Positions 1 to 6,957 of a stretch of DNA of 28,275 nucleotides are shown here, piece by piece (position 1 is the stretch's first letter; each line of letters begins with the position of its first letter). The stretch covers positions 1 to 28,275 of the forward strand of contig DAOTVZ010000023.1 in the NCBI GenBank assembly GCA_034436045.1. The letters are read 5' to 3'. The notes beneath the pieces were generated by a model. It had not been told where the DNA came from, ran no database searches, and saw nothing but the letters and a program-made list of their open reading frames with translations. This DNA comes from H111-94 sp034436045 (GTDB lineage: Bacteria > Chloroflexota > Ktedonobacteria > Ktedonobacterales > Ktedonobacteraceae). Made by a program: the position numbers and the translations under genes.

Positions 1-7
1 CCATCAT
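1..7 (-). CDS. Start of a gene running off the left edge
   Basis: On the minus strand an AGGAGG Shine-Dalgarno sequence (complement of 16-21) lies 8 bases before an ATG at 7-5, followed by a second ATG at 4-2. This is a textbook initiation site for a gene that continues leftward outside the window. Only two codons are visible, so the product cannot be named. The 100 bases upstream (8-108) hold nothing else that I recognise. Confidence 0.4.
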
Positions 8-108
8 AGCAAATTCCTCCTCACCTGTCAACCAACTCTCAAGCCGCATGACAGGCTAGATGGCGATGGAACTCACTCGCACGCTATGGCGCGGTCGAGC
101 AGCTTCAG

Positions 109-228
109 CTACCCACGTGACGCCGGAGTGAACAGAGCAAGGTGATTGCCGGACGGGTCGGTGAAGACGGCCCACCAGCCAATGTGGGGAATCTCTGTGA
201 CGAAAGCCGGTGCCTTCACCTCCTTCCA
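109..228 (-). pseudogene. C-terminal remnant of a VOC/glyoxalase-family protein
   Basis: A minus-strand reading frame that is open from just after a TAA (231-229) to a TAG (111-109) encodes about 39 residues. They include EIPHIGWWAVFTDPSGNHLA followed by LFTPASRG. This is the typical last beta-alpha-beta piece of VOC-superfamily proteins (glyoxalase/bleomycin-resistance type), where a G-W-x-A-x-F-x-D-P-x-G-N-x-x-x-L-F pattern carries the metal-ligand strand. Nothing of the N-terminal module is found upstream, and no SD-preceded start fits. A GTG at 219-217 could start a 36-residue peptide. I read this as a decayed gene fragment next to a tRNA pair. The frame on the opposite strand is its shadow and is not a gene. 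Confidence 0.6.
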
Positions 229-343
229 TTATAGACCATTTGTTCTAGTAAGTCAAGAGGTGGAAACAGGCAATTGGTCGCTCATGTTCCTTTCTTCAGA
301 GCAGGTGAGTCTTTCACGAATCACGAAAAGCCACCAAAAATAC

Positions 344-372
344 TTGACAGCGACTAGCGGCTTTGATATACT
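344..372 (+). promoter_or_regulatory. Sigma-70 promoter of the tRNA pair
   Basis: A perfect -35 box TTGACA (344-349) and a near-perfect -10 box TATACT (367-372) are separated by exactly 17 bases. The predicted transcription start near 379 lies about 18 bases before the mature 5' end of tRNA-Ser. This is the strongest promoter match in the window, as expected for a stable-RNA gene. Confidence 0.85.
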
Positions 373-396
373 CACTGATGTTAGCTGGTTCTCTGT

Positions 397-486
397 GGAG
401 AGGTCGCATAGTGGCCTAGTGCGGCGGTTTGCTAAACCGCTGAGGGGGAAACCCCTCCGAGAGTTCGAATCTCTCCCTCTCCGCCA
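397..486 (+). tRNA. tRNA-Ser (anticodon GCU), CCA encoded
   Basis: The acceptor stem GGAGAGG (397-403) pairs fully with CCTCTCC (476-482). The anticodon stem GCGGT/ACCGC (424-428/436-440) holds a seven-base loop with anticodon GCT at 431-433. A long variable arm (GAGGGGGAAACCCCTC) marks class II, as in serine tRNAs. The T arm carries GTTCGAATC. Discriminator G483 is followed by a genomically encoded CCA at 484-486. It would read AGC/AGU serine codons. Confidence 0.95.
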
Positions 487-487
487 T

Positions 488-560
488 AGGGGCTATGCCG
501 AGCGGTTAAGGCAACCGTCTCCAAAACGGTCATCGGCGGGTTCGACTCCTGCAGCCCCTG
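488..560 (+). tRNA. tRNA-Trp (anticodon CCA)
   Basis: The acceptor stem AGGGGCT (488-494) pairs perfectly with AGCCCCT (553-559), with G560 as discriminator. The anticodon stem ACCGT/ACGGT (514-518/526-530) encloses the loop CTCCAAA with anticodon CCA at 521-523. The T stem is GCGGG/CCTGC (536-540/548-552) around TTCGACT. The 3' CCA is not encoded (CCG follows), unlike the adjacent serine tRNA. It begins one base after the CCA of tRNA-Ser, so the two must be processed from one precursor. Confidence 0.92.
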
Positions 561-567
561 CCGAAGC

Positions 568-594
568 GCCCAATTGTCTGGGCACTTTTGTTTT
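568..594 (+). terminator. Rho-independent terminator after the tRNA pair
   Basis: A short stem GCCCA/TGGGC (568-572/579-583) with a six-base loop is followed by ACTTTTGTTTT. It sits eight bases after tRNA-Trp and just before the convergent end of the histidine kinase gene. The stem is only five base pairs, so strength is uncertain. Confidence 0.55.
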
Positions 595-602
595 ACCTCT
601 AA

Positions 603-1847
603 TTATTCCAGAGGTAACTCGACCACGAACCTGCTACCTTGCCCAGGCTCGGACTCGCACCAGATGCGCCCTTTATGTCGCTCGACAATATCTCTAGTGA
701 TGGCCAGGCCCAGGCCCAGACCCTTGACTGATGAGCGCGTATCGGGCGCGCGGTAAAAGGTCTCGAAGATGCGATCCTGCTCCTCTTTGGGAATGCCCTT
801 TCCGTGATCGATAACCTCCAGGCGTACCCACTGCTCCTGCTGACTCATTCCCACCTCAACCTCGCTATCGGGGGATGAATATTTTAGTGCGTTACTCACC
901 AGATTAATAATCACTTGCGCCAGGCGCTCGCAGTCTGCGTAAAGCGTCAGATGTTCGCAAGGAGAGTGTAAAATAATCGTGCGTCCACTCAACATGTGTT
1001 GATCGTCAATCACCTCGCGGCATAGCGCCACCAGATCACAGGGCCGTCGATGCAGCTCCACTTTGCCGGAGCGTATCACACTCACGTCCAGCAATTCATC
1101 GATTAGCGCGGTCAGACGTTTGGTTTGTTCGTTGATGCGCTCCAGCGACTGATAGACATCCTGCATCTCAGGGAGTAGCTCGCGCTCACGAGCAAGACGA
1201 CGGAGCAATAGTTGCGCCTGCCCGCGAATCGCTGTGATAGGCGTCTTTAGCTCGTGGGAAGCAATCGAGAGGAAGCGATCCTTGAGGTCACTAGCCTCCT
1301 GCAACTTGCGGTTGCTTTCTTCCAACTCCTGTGCTGCCTCCTCCGCCTCATATTCTGCTGCCAGCGCCTGTAGCCGCGCATACTCGCGTTGTGCTGTAAT
1401 AAACGCAATTATCATCCCACAAATCATAAAGGGAATTAAGCGCAGAACGCCATGTGTCGTATAGATATTTAGACGAAGGGATGGCGGCACAAAAAAATAG
1501 TCGAGTACACCGACACTTAATAGCAGCGAGAAAAGCGCAGGGCCTACACCCCAGATCAAGGCGGTGAATAGCACAGCCAGCAACAAAACGGCACCAGGAA
1601 TATCGCTTGTCAGCGCCTTTTGCAGCAGCACTATTAACGCTGTGAGGAAAGCGACGATAGGTATCGTCAAAATAAAGCCCACCGCAGGGCGTCGCCACCA
1701 GGGCATCTGGGCGCGATATTCCCTGCGCAATACAGCATTCTTACTCAGGCGCACGCGCCCCAGACGATCACGACCAGACGAAGCGCGCCGCGCCTGCTCG
1801 TCTTCTGCTCGCTTCACCGGCCCCGTCTTAGGAGATACCGTTTTCAT
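603..1847 (-). CDS. Membrane sensor histidine kinase with DUF4118 (KdpD-like) domain
   Basis: This is a two-component sensor kinase of 414 residues. After a basic cytoplasmic leader (1-54) come closely spaced hydrophobic segments at about 55-150, with the pattern of the four-helix DUF4118 domain found in KdpD. A coiled-coil stretch (about 155-190) leads to the dimerisation and phosphoacceptor domain with H-box SHELKTPITAI (His198). The ATPase domain follows: N-box NLVSNALKY (315-323), G1 box DHGKGIP (347-353), F-box ETFYRA and G2 box GLGLGLA (376-382). All catalytic boxes are intact. No KdpD N-terminal sensor or USP domain is present, so this is a short stand-alone kinase. No response regulator is adjacent; the partner is probably elsewhere. 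The RBS before the ATG is weak (AGGGAAAAG). The signal sensed is unknown. Confidence 0.9.
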   Translation of the reverse strand: MKTVSPKTGPVKRAEDEQARRASSGRDRLGRVRLSKNAVLRREYRAQMPWWRRPAVGFILTIPIVAFLTALIVLLQKALTSDIPGAVLLLAVLFTALIWGVGPALFSLLLSVGVLDYFFVPPSLRLNIYTTHGVLRLIPFMICGMIIAFITAQREYARLQALAAEYEAEEAAQELEESNRKLQEASDLKDRFLSIASHELKTPITAIRGQAQLLLRRLARERELLPEMQDVYQSLERINEQTKRLTALIDELLDVSVIRSGKVELHRRPCDLVALCREVIDDQHMLSGRTIILHSPCEHLTLYADCERLAQVIINLVSNALKYSSPDSEVEVGMSQQEQWVRLEVIDHGKGIPKEEQDRIFETFYRAPDTRSSVKGLGLGLAITRDIVERHKGRIWCESEPGQGSRFVVELPLE

Positions 1848-1909
1848 TCTTTTCCCTATGCAAAAACGTAAGGATACACTGCCAGCACACCATCACATCT
1901 ATCAGGTTG

Positions 1910-1918
1910 AGTATAGCA
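1910..1918 (-). promoter_or_regulatory. Extended -10 promoter of the DUF4118 histidine kinase
   Basis: On the minus strand TGC-TATACT (TATACT is the complement of 1910-1915) forms an extended -10 box without a recognisable -35. The start would be near 1903, giving a leader of about 56 bases. The same TGCTATACT string precedes the moaD-like gene. The palindromic repeat at 1931-2021 begins just upstream of it. Confidence 0.4.
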
Positions 1919-1930
1919 CATTTGCAGTGA

Positions 1931-2021
1931 GCAGGGCGAATGCAAGGTATTACCCCTACAACAGAATCCGGCTGAAGCGGCATCGTGTCACTGTAGGAGC
2001 GATACCTTGCACTCGCCCTGC
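1931..2021. repeat. Palindromic intergenic element with 30-bp arms (GCAGGGCGA...CCCCTACA type)
   Basis: Two 30-base arms (1931-1960 and the complement of 1992-2021) form an imperfect inverted repeat around a 31-base spacer. Each arm starts GCAGGGCGA and ends in CCTACA when read from the outside in. The left arm resembles, over its full 30 bases, the sequence at 7974-8003 at the end of the D-2-hydroxyacid dehydrogenase gene (first nine and last nine bases identical). It lies between two minus-strand genes. No coding content or transposase is seen. Confidence 0.75.
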
Positions 2022-2039
2022 AAAAAATTGACGCACGCC

Positions 2040-3026
2040 CTATTGCAACTTGTGTACCTTTCCGGTACGTTCTGCATGCTCGAATAGCTCTTGCTGCCAA
2101 CCATCGTGCATGGCAATCAGCGCAATTTCGGGATGGAGCAAGGAAAATTGATGCACTTGAATCAGTGTCTGCCGCGCAGTCGCGTCGTCCGTGGTCACAC
2201 GCGACCAGAGGAAGGGATGCATGGTCGCCGGTCGCTGATAGTTGGGAGCAACCCAGGCTGCGTCACCCAGCAGGAAGACACGGGGGCCATTGGCGCGATT
2301 GATGAGCAGGCCGGTGTGGCCCGCCGTATGCCCTGGGAGCGGCAAGAGCATCAGTGAGCCATCGCCCAACAGATCATGGCTGGAGCGAAAGCTCTCATAG
2401 GTGGGGCCAGCGCAATCGAACAGTTCAACAGGATTGTTGTCCAATAATTCGCGCACCAGCCCTTTTTCCTGCTCGAACAACCCATTTCTGGCCGCTTCAT
2501 ATTCTACGCGATTGATCCGCAGCGTCACGCCGGGCAGGTCGGGAACACCACTGACATGATCCCAATGTAGATGCGAGAGCAGCACAAAGTCCAACTGCGC
2601 AGGTGTTAGACCATGATGACGCAGATGACTACTGATCGATTGCTCAAGCGTGAAGCGTGCCAGTGTCTGGCGAAAGAAGAAAGAGCGCCCGCTCAGATAA
2701 GCGTGAATATCGCTACACAGGCCCGTATCATATAAGAATGTAGCGCGTGGATGACGGATTAAGACGGCGCTATGTACAATCAGGCGGGGAGCAAAGGAAG
2801 CTGCACCGCGCACCGCCAGTAATTCAGGGATGGAGACGCTCCCACAGCGCAAGAACGTAATCTCAATTGAGGGTAAAGAAGCAGTGTCGAGCGACATGGA
2901 TGTATGCGGCTCAAACCAACTCGCGGTATCGAAACGTTGTGGCAAGAAACTCTTGAGTGCCAAACCGGTACCCAGCGCAGCCAGCGAAAGGCCGACAGGG
3001 ACTATACAGTTACGGCTTTTCATCAT
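2040..3026 (-). CDS. Metallo-beta-lactamase-fold hydrolase, lactonase-like (AttM/AiiA group)
   Basis: This 328-residue protein has the zinc hydrolase signature SHLHWDHVSG (H152, H154, D156, H157), then LPLPGHTAGHTG (H233) and LLGDAAW (D255), with a late His in LIAMHDGW. That order fits the N-acyl-homoserine-lactone lactonase-like branch of the family, but the real substrate cannot be read from sequence. The chosen start (MMKSRN) follows a GAGGAAG ribosome site; a longer upstream frame lacks one. Residues 7-28 are hydrophobic (CIVPVGLSLAALGTGLAL) and could be an uncleaved anchor or a signal peptide, putting the catalytic domain outside the membrane. The TAG stop is followed by GGCGTG, weakly like the repeat ends described for other genes here. 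Confidence 0.8.
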   Translation of the reverse strand: MMKSRNCIVPVGLSLAALGTGLALKSFLPQRFDTASWFEPHTSMSLDTASLPSIEITFLRCGSVSIPELLAVRGAASFAPRLIVHSAVLIRHPRATFLYDTGLCSDIHAYLSGRSFFFRQTLARFTLEQSISSHLRHHGLTPAQLDFVLLSHLHWDHVSGVPDLPGVTLRINRVEYEAARNGLFEQEKGLVRELLDNNPVELFDCAGPTYESFRSSHDLLGDGSLMLLPLPGHTAGHTGLLINRANGPRVFLLGDAAWVAPNYQRPATMHPFLWSRVTTDDATARQTLIQVHQFSLLHPEIALIAMHDGWQQELFEHAERTGKVHKLQ

Positions 3027-3181
3027 ATCTTCCTCGATTGCACAGCCTATACTATTTCTGTTCCTGGTACCATGCACCAGCGGCGGCACAAGATTATCTA
3101 TGTATGAGTTCTCTATGAATATCTTTAATAAACACGTGGCACCAGCTCGGCCAGAAGATAGCACAGCAGGTATAAATTATT

Positions 3182-3314
3182 CACAAATACTGAACGGTGT
3201 AATGATGAACTTTTTCAAATGAAACCAGCAATGGCACCATCCCGTCGGGGTGTGATGAATCACGCCTGCTCCATCGTCGTTCTGCTCTCAGGGCGTGATG
3301 AATCACGCCCCTAC
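3182..3314. repeat. Composite dispersed repeat, copy at the 3' end of the AlkA-like gene
   Basis: A conserved non-palindromic module (about 3195-3240: GATGAAC, TTTTTCA, GAAACC, then GCAATGGCACCATCCC) is followed by a palindrome GTCGGGGTGTGATGAATCAC (3244 onward). After a 24-base spacer a second palindrome GGGCGTGATGAATCACGCCC ends in CTAC at 3311-3314. The outer ends GTCGGGG and CCCCTAC form a terminal inverted repeat. The right end contains the TAG stop codon (3313-3311, minus strand) of the glycosylase gene. The same module occurs at 6428-6875, 18741-18864 and 27896-28275. The rest of 3027-3181 holds no gene. Confidence 0.8.
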
Positions 3315-3970
3315 AGAGAAACGATGCGGGTTTTTGCGCGCTGGTTGCCTTGTTCTAAACGCCGGATGGCCCACAGATACCAGGTTGCGAAGGTGCGGTA
3401 GGGACGCCACAACTCGGCAAGTTTGCGAGCCTCTTGTTTAGAAGGGCGTTCAGGTAATTGATAGGCGACACGGATACCTTCAAGTAGTCCCAGATCATCA
3501 ACGGGCAACACATCGCAACGCGCATAGGTAAAAATGAGACACATCTCAGCAGTCCATCGGCCAATACCTTTGATAGCAACTAGCTGGTTGATAATCTCCT
3601 CGTCCTCTAAATCCTGTAATAGTTCTAGTTGCAATTGCCCTGAACTAATATGCTCAATAAGGTTGCGAATGTAGCGCGCTTTAGGGGTTGAAAGACCCAA
3701 CGCTCGTAAACGCTCAAAGTCAAAAGGGAGAAGGTTTTCCGGCGTCACCTTTCTTTCCGGCACAGCGGCCCGTACACGCGCCATGATGGCATCGGCAGCC
3801 CTCACTGAGATTTGTTGTGAGATAATCGCATCGACAAGGGCGCTGAAAATATCTGGATCAGGTCTTAATGTACATGGTCCAACACGGGCAATCGTCGCCC
3901 GCATGACCGGATCAACCTCACTTAAATAAGCCGTAGCAGTTGCCACAACGGCGGCGAATGAGTCCTGCAT
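3311..3970 (-). CDS. alkA: AlkA-type DNA-3-methyladenine glycosylase (HhH-GPD superfamily)
   Basis: This is a base-excision repair enzyme that removes alkylated purines, and a compact form of about 219 residues. Visible landmarks are the segment DAIISQQISVRAADAI typical of the family's first helical part, the helix-hairpin-helix AIKGIGRWTAEM that grips the DNA backbone, and VLPVDDLGL, whose second Asp matches the catalytic position of E. coli AlkA. The N-terminal TBP-like domain of E. coli AlkA is absent, as in short bacterial homologues. I chose ATG at 3970, which has GAGGAA 15 bases upstream. A GTG at 4006 extends the frame by 12 residues and lies only about 8 bases from the predicted transcription start. 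Its TAG stop lies inside a repeat element. It is divergent from the J-domain gene. Confidence 0.85.
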   Translation of the reverse strand: MQDSFAAVVATATAYLSEVDPVMRATIARVGPCTLRPDPDIFSALVDAIISQQISVRAADAIMARVRAAVPERKVTPENLLPFDFERLRALGLSTPKARYIRNLIEHISSGQLQLELLQDLEDEEIINQLVAIKGIGRWTAEMCLIFTYARCDVLPVDDLGLLEGIRVAYQLPERPSKQEARKLAELWRPYRTFATWYLWAIRRLEQGNQRAKTRIVSL

Positions 3971-4020
3971 CGCTCTTGTTATTCTTTCCTCACTATACAA
4001 TATCACTAATCTGTATCTTT

Positions 4021-4049
4021 AGTATAGAAGGAAAAAGAACATTTGTCCA
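4021..4049 (-). promoter_or_regulatory. Promoter of the AlkA-like gene
   Basis: On the minus strand, -35 TGGACA (complement of 4044-4049), a 17-base spacer and -10 TATACT (complement of 4021-4026) each match the sigma-70 consensus at five of six positions. The start is expected near 4014. It is back to back with the promoter of the J-domain gene, inside a roughly 140-base divergent region. Confidence 0.7.
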
Positions 4050-4102
4050 GGAGTTAGCAGGGTGCTCTGCTGGCGTCGTTCTGTCTCCTTCTCATATGAT
4101 AA

Positions 4103-4108
4103 TATAAT
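4103..4108 (+). promoter_or_regulatory. -10 box of the J-domain gene; predicted leaderless start
   Basis: A perfect TATAAT at 4103-4108 places transcription initiation at about 4115, which is the second of two tandem ATGs (4112, 4115). There is no Shine-Dalgarno sequence before either ATG. The -35 region (about 4080-4085) is poor. The arrangement implies a leaderless mRNA. Confidence 0.5.
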
Positions 4109-4114
4109 GTTATG

Positions 4115-5506
4115 ATGGATACACCTGAAAACTATTATGCCATTCTCGGCGTGCCACCGAGCGCCGATACAGAAACGATCAAGCGCGCCTATCGTCAACT
4201 GGCCCGTCGTTACCATCCTGACCTGGCCGGCCCGGAAGGGGCCATCGAGATGAAGCGTATTAATCGCGCTTACGCTGTACTGGGCAACGCGGAGCGGCGT
4301 CAGCACTATGACACGATTATCAGTGGTATGCTTGATTTGCGTCAGAGCGGCTTCGTTCGCCCACGCCCACAGCCACATGCCTTTAATCCCGACGAAGATA
4401 TATTCTTTTCGGGCCTGAACGTTTTCAGCACCAGGGGGCCGTTTCGCGTCGGCACCACCATCCACTCTTCACTTGGCGTCATCACCTCGTTGAGCAGCGT
4501 GCGCACCGTACACGGCCTTCAGATCGCCGCCGGTGCGCTGGACGGACGAGGCATGCTATGGCACATCGTCAACGGCGTTGCAGGCTCCCCGATCAGCTTC
4601 GTTGCCGATCCGCGCTTCACTGTGGAGTCGCTACGCGAATTGCGCTTCTCCGCTGCTGGTACGCTTGTCGCCGGGTGGGGCCAGCTTGGTCTCCATGTGT
4701 GGGATGCCTATAAAGGCAACCTGTTATGGAGCTACGCACTTCACGACCGCGCAGTTTCCGCACCGTATTCCATCGACCTGGTGCTGCACGGAGGAGCAAA
4801 TGGCGAACGCCTGGTACGCTTGGCATTGCCACATCTACCGGAGGATGTACGCGCGCCACGCTCATGGGGCGTGCGCGCCACAGACGTGGTGACCCACCGA
4901 CTCGATAGCGCTGCGAAACAATTCAGTGATCTCCAACTGTGCCGCGAAGAGGAGATCGAGAAGCGGCAATTCTGGGCCATTCGGCTGCGCGCTCTCTCCC
5001 AGGACGCCCAGGCGCTCGTTACCCTTTCGTGCGCAAGTGTTCCTCACGAGACGGAGCAGATGAGCGTCGTGCGGCGCTGGAATCTGAGCGCGTCCACACA
5101 TACACGCAAAAACAAGCCTCGCGCAACTATCAGAACCTCTGTGCTGGTAGGCACCTGCGCCACCTGTACTCCCCCCTACGCGGTCACCGCCGACGCCAGC
5201 GCGCTGGCCTTTGTCTATGGCGGCAAGAGCATACGCATTTGTGATACCACGACTGGCACGTACACGGAAATCGCCAGCGGCACCATGGGTGGTAGCGCCC
5301 GCCTCGCGCTTTCCCCGGACGCTCAATGGGCCGCCGTCGCGCGTGAGGATAGTGAAGTCAATGAAGGGGTGATTGATCTCTGGTCGATCCCTGCTGGCCA
5401 GATTGTGCAGAAATTTTATCATCCCTGGCAAATTAGCGCTCTGCACTTTGCAGGCAAGCAACTGGTAGCCGCGCTCACTGATGGTACCATTCAGCTATGG
5501 GAATAA
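4115..5506 (+). CDS. J-domain protein fused to a WD40-like beta-propeller region
   Basis: The first 70 or so residues are a complete J domain: YYAILGVPPSAD, helix II TIKRAYRQLARRY, the invariant HPD (about 34-36), helix III, and YAVLGNAERRQHYD. Such domains stimulate the ATPase of DnaK/Hsp70. No Gly/Phe linker or zinc-finger repeats follow. Instead residues from about 95 to the end form WD40-like blades with telltale LGLHVWDAYKGNLLW, VVRRWNLS, IRICDTTTGTY, GVIDLWSIPAGQIV and the terminal GTIQLWE. It therefore looks like a co-chaperone whose propeller picks the client or target site. I see no signal peptide or membrane segment. The start is set by a -10 box seven bases upstream; ATG 4112 is equally possible. 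Ktedonobacteria and cyanobacteria often fuse WD40 to other domains (general knowledge). Confidence 0.8.
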   Translation: MDTPENYYAILGVPPSADTETIKRAYRQLARRYHPDLAGPEGAIEMKRINRAYAVLGNAERRQHYDTIISGMLDLRQSGFVRPRPQPHAFNPDEDIFFSGLNVFSTRGPFRVGTTIHSSLGVITSLSSVRTVHGLQIAAGALDGRGMLWHIVNGVAGSPISFVADPRFTVESLRELRFSAAGTLVAGWGQLGLHVWDAYKGNLLWSYALHDRAVSAPYSIDLVLHGGANGERLVRLALPHLPEDVRAPRSWGVRATDVVTHRLDSAAKQFSDLQLCREEEIEKRQFWAIRLRALSQDAQALVTLSCASVPHETEQMSVVRRWNLSASTHTRKNKPRATIRTSVLVGTCATCTPPYAVTADASALAFVYGGKSIRICDTTTGTYTEIASGTMGGSARLALSPDAQWAAVAREDSEVNEGVIDLWSIPAGQIVQKFYHPWQISALHFAGKQLVAALTDGTIQLWE

Positions 5507-5655
5507 GGCCGAGATATTACCCTTTGCATGTTCTCGTTCGTTTATCTAAGTGAGCCAGACTACCTGTACTTATTTGTTTGTGAGTTTGTGCAAAAGCAAA
5601 AACAGTCATTATTTACTTTCTCATTGTCTTCATGAGAAATAAGGGGAGAATGTCC

Positions 5656-6402
5656 ATGCGTGTCTCAGTAGTCGTGCCTGTCTATAACGAGGAAAAAACG
5701 GTCGCTAATGTCCTCAATCTACTTTCACAGGTTCCGCTTGATCTTGAGGTGATTGTGGTTGATGATGCTTCCACGGATCGCACCTGGGAGATTTTACAAG
5801 AACTGCGCCAGCAAGAGCCGTTTAAGAGTTATCATTACGTGCGCCATGAACACAACCAGGGCAAAGGAGTGGGATTGCGCACCGGCTTTCGTCTGGTGAG
5901 CGGCGATCTGGTCACTGTTCAGGATGCTGATATGGAATATGACCCCCAGGATTTGCCAAAGCTGGTGCGTAAATGGGAGGAGGCAAGCCGGAGGTACAGG
6001 CACGTTGCCGTCTATGGCTACCGCGACCTCTCGCATCAGAAATTTACGACACGCTGGGGCAATCGCTTCCTGACTCTTGTGACTAATATCCTGTTCGGTA
6101 GCCGTATTCGTGACATGGAAACCTGCTATAAGATGATGCCGGTCGAGGTCGCGCGCGCCTTGCCAATGGAGGGCCGCCGCTTTGAAATCGAGCCGGAGAT
6201 CACCGCCTGCATTCTCCAGGCCGGTTATAAGATCGTCGAAGTGCCTATCAACTATACGCCGCGCAAAGAGAAAAAGCTGGCCCCCTGGAAAGATGGCTGG
6301 CCCGCACTGGCCATGCTGCTGCGCCGCCGCTTTGGCAAACCGTTCTGCGTCACCAGCCCTGTCGTCCAGGAACAGATGATCGAAGTACAAGCCACACGCT
6401 AG
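5656..6402 (+). CDS. Family 2 glycosyltransferase (polyprenyl-phosphate sugar transferase-like)
   Basis: A GT-A fold transferase of 248 residues. It opens with VSVVVPVYNEEKTV, followed by the nucleotide-binding VVDDASTDRT (about 35-43) and DADMEYDP (from residue 90), whose DxD binds the metal and sugar nucleotide. The later FGSRIRDMETCYKMMP block is typical of dolichyl- or undecaprenyl-phosphate mannose/glucose synthases (DPM1/GtrB branch). The C-terminus has no transmembrane helices, so it is the short soluble form. The start is fixed by GGGGAG seven bases before ATG 5656; ATGs at 5632 and 5650 are poorly spaced. The 149 bases upstream hold no clear promoter. It is followed by a repeat array. 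Sugar and acceptor are not predictable. Confidence 0.88.
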   Translation: MRVSVVVPVYNEEKTVANVLNLLSQVPLDLEVIVVDDASTDRTWEILQELRQQEPFKSYHYVRHEHNQGKGVGLRTGFRLVSGDLVTVQDADMEYDPQDLPKLVRKWEEASRRYRHVAVYGYRDLSHQKFTTRWGNRFLTLVTNILFGSRIRDMETCYKMMPVEVARALPMEGRRFEIEPEITACILQAGYKIVEVPINYTPRKEKKLAPWKDGWPALAMLLRRRFGKPFCVTSPVVQEQMIEVQATR

Positions 6403-6427
6403 CAAGAAGCAACGCTTATAAAATTTT

Positions 6428-6875
6428 TTTTCAGCCGAAACCGGTCATGGTATCATCCGGTAGGGGCGTGATGGTGAATGTTTTCAGCCGAAACCGGTCA
6501 TGGTATCATCCGGTAGGGGCGTGATTCATCACGCCCTGTCTCTCACCGATGCACGCTGGGGCGTGATGGTGAATGTTTTCACCCGAAGTCGGTCATGGTA
6601 TCATCCCGTAGGGGCGTGATTCATCACGCCCTGTCTCTCACCGATGCACGCTCAGGCGTGATGGTGAATGTTTTCACCCGAAGTCGGTCATGGTATCATC
6701 CGGTAGGGGCGTGATTCATCACGCCCTGTCTCTGGCCGATGCACACTGAGGCGTGATGGTGAATGTTTTCAGCCGAAACCGGTCATGGTATCATCCGGTA
6801 GGGGCGTGATGAATCACGCCCTGCTCTTCTGTCGCACCGCTCGCAGGGCGTGATGAATCACGCCCCTACGAGATC
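6428..6875. repeat. Array of 95-bp composite repeats ending in a complete inverted-repeat element
   Basis: The array starts with a shortened 53-base copy (6428-6480). Three full copies with an exact 95-base period follow (6481-6575, 6576-6670, 6671-6765), then a terminal copy (6766-6875). Each unit has TTTTCA-CCGAA, GGTCATGGTATCATCC, then GTAGGGGCGTGATTCATCAC and GCCC, a spacer (CACCGATGCACGCT) and GGCGTGATGGTGAATG. In the last copy the second palindrome is complete and ends CGCCCCTAC, forming a terminal inverted repeat with GTAGGGGCG. In inner copies the second palindrome is broken exactly at its centre by the next copy. The array fills the gap between the glycosyltransferase and dehydrogenase genes. 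A TATAAT lies just downstream (6888-6893). No coding potential is evident. Confidence 0.88.
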
Positions 6876-6957
6876 GCCGATAAAATTTATAATATAGCGA
6901 TGCCCTGGTAGGTATTGGGTACAAATCACGCGCTAAAGAGTGACAAGGAGGAATATA

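Noticed and set aside
146..697. Long plus-strand frame across the VOC remnant and both tRNAs
   Set aside because: It is read straight through two tRNA genes and opposite the VOC-like frame; it has no domain and no suitable RBS.
2040..2060. Lactonase-like gene as a further case of a repeat-derived stop codon
   Set aside because: TAGGGCGTG resembles the element end but no matching palindrome arm follows directly; kept only as a weak parallel.
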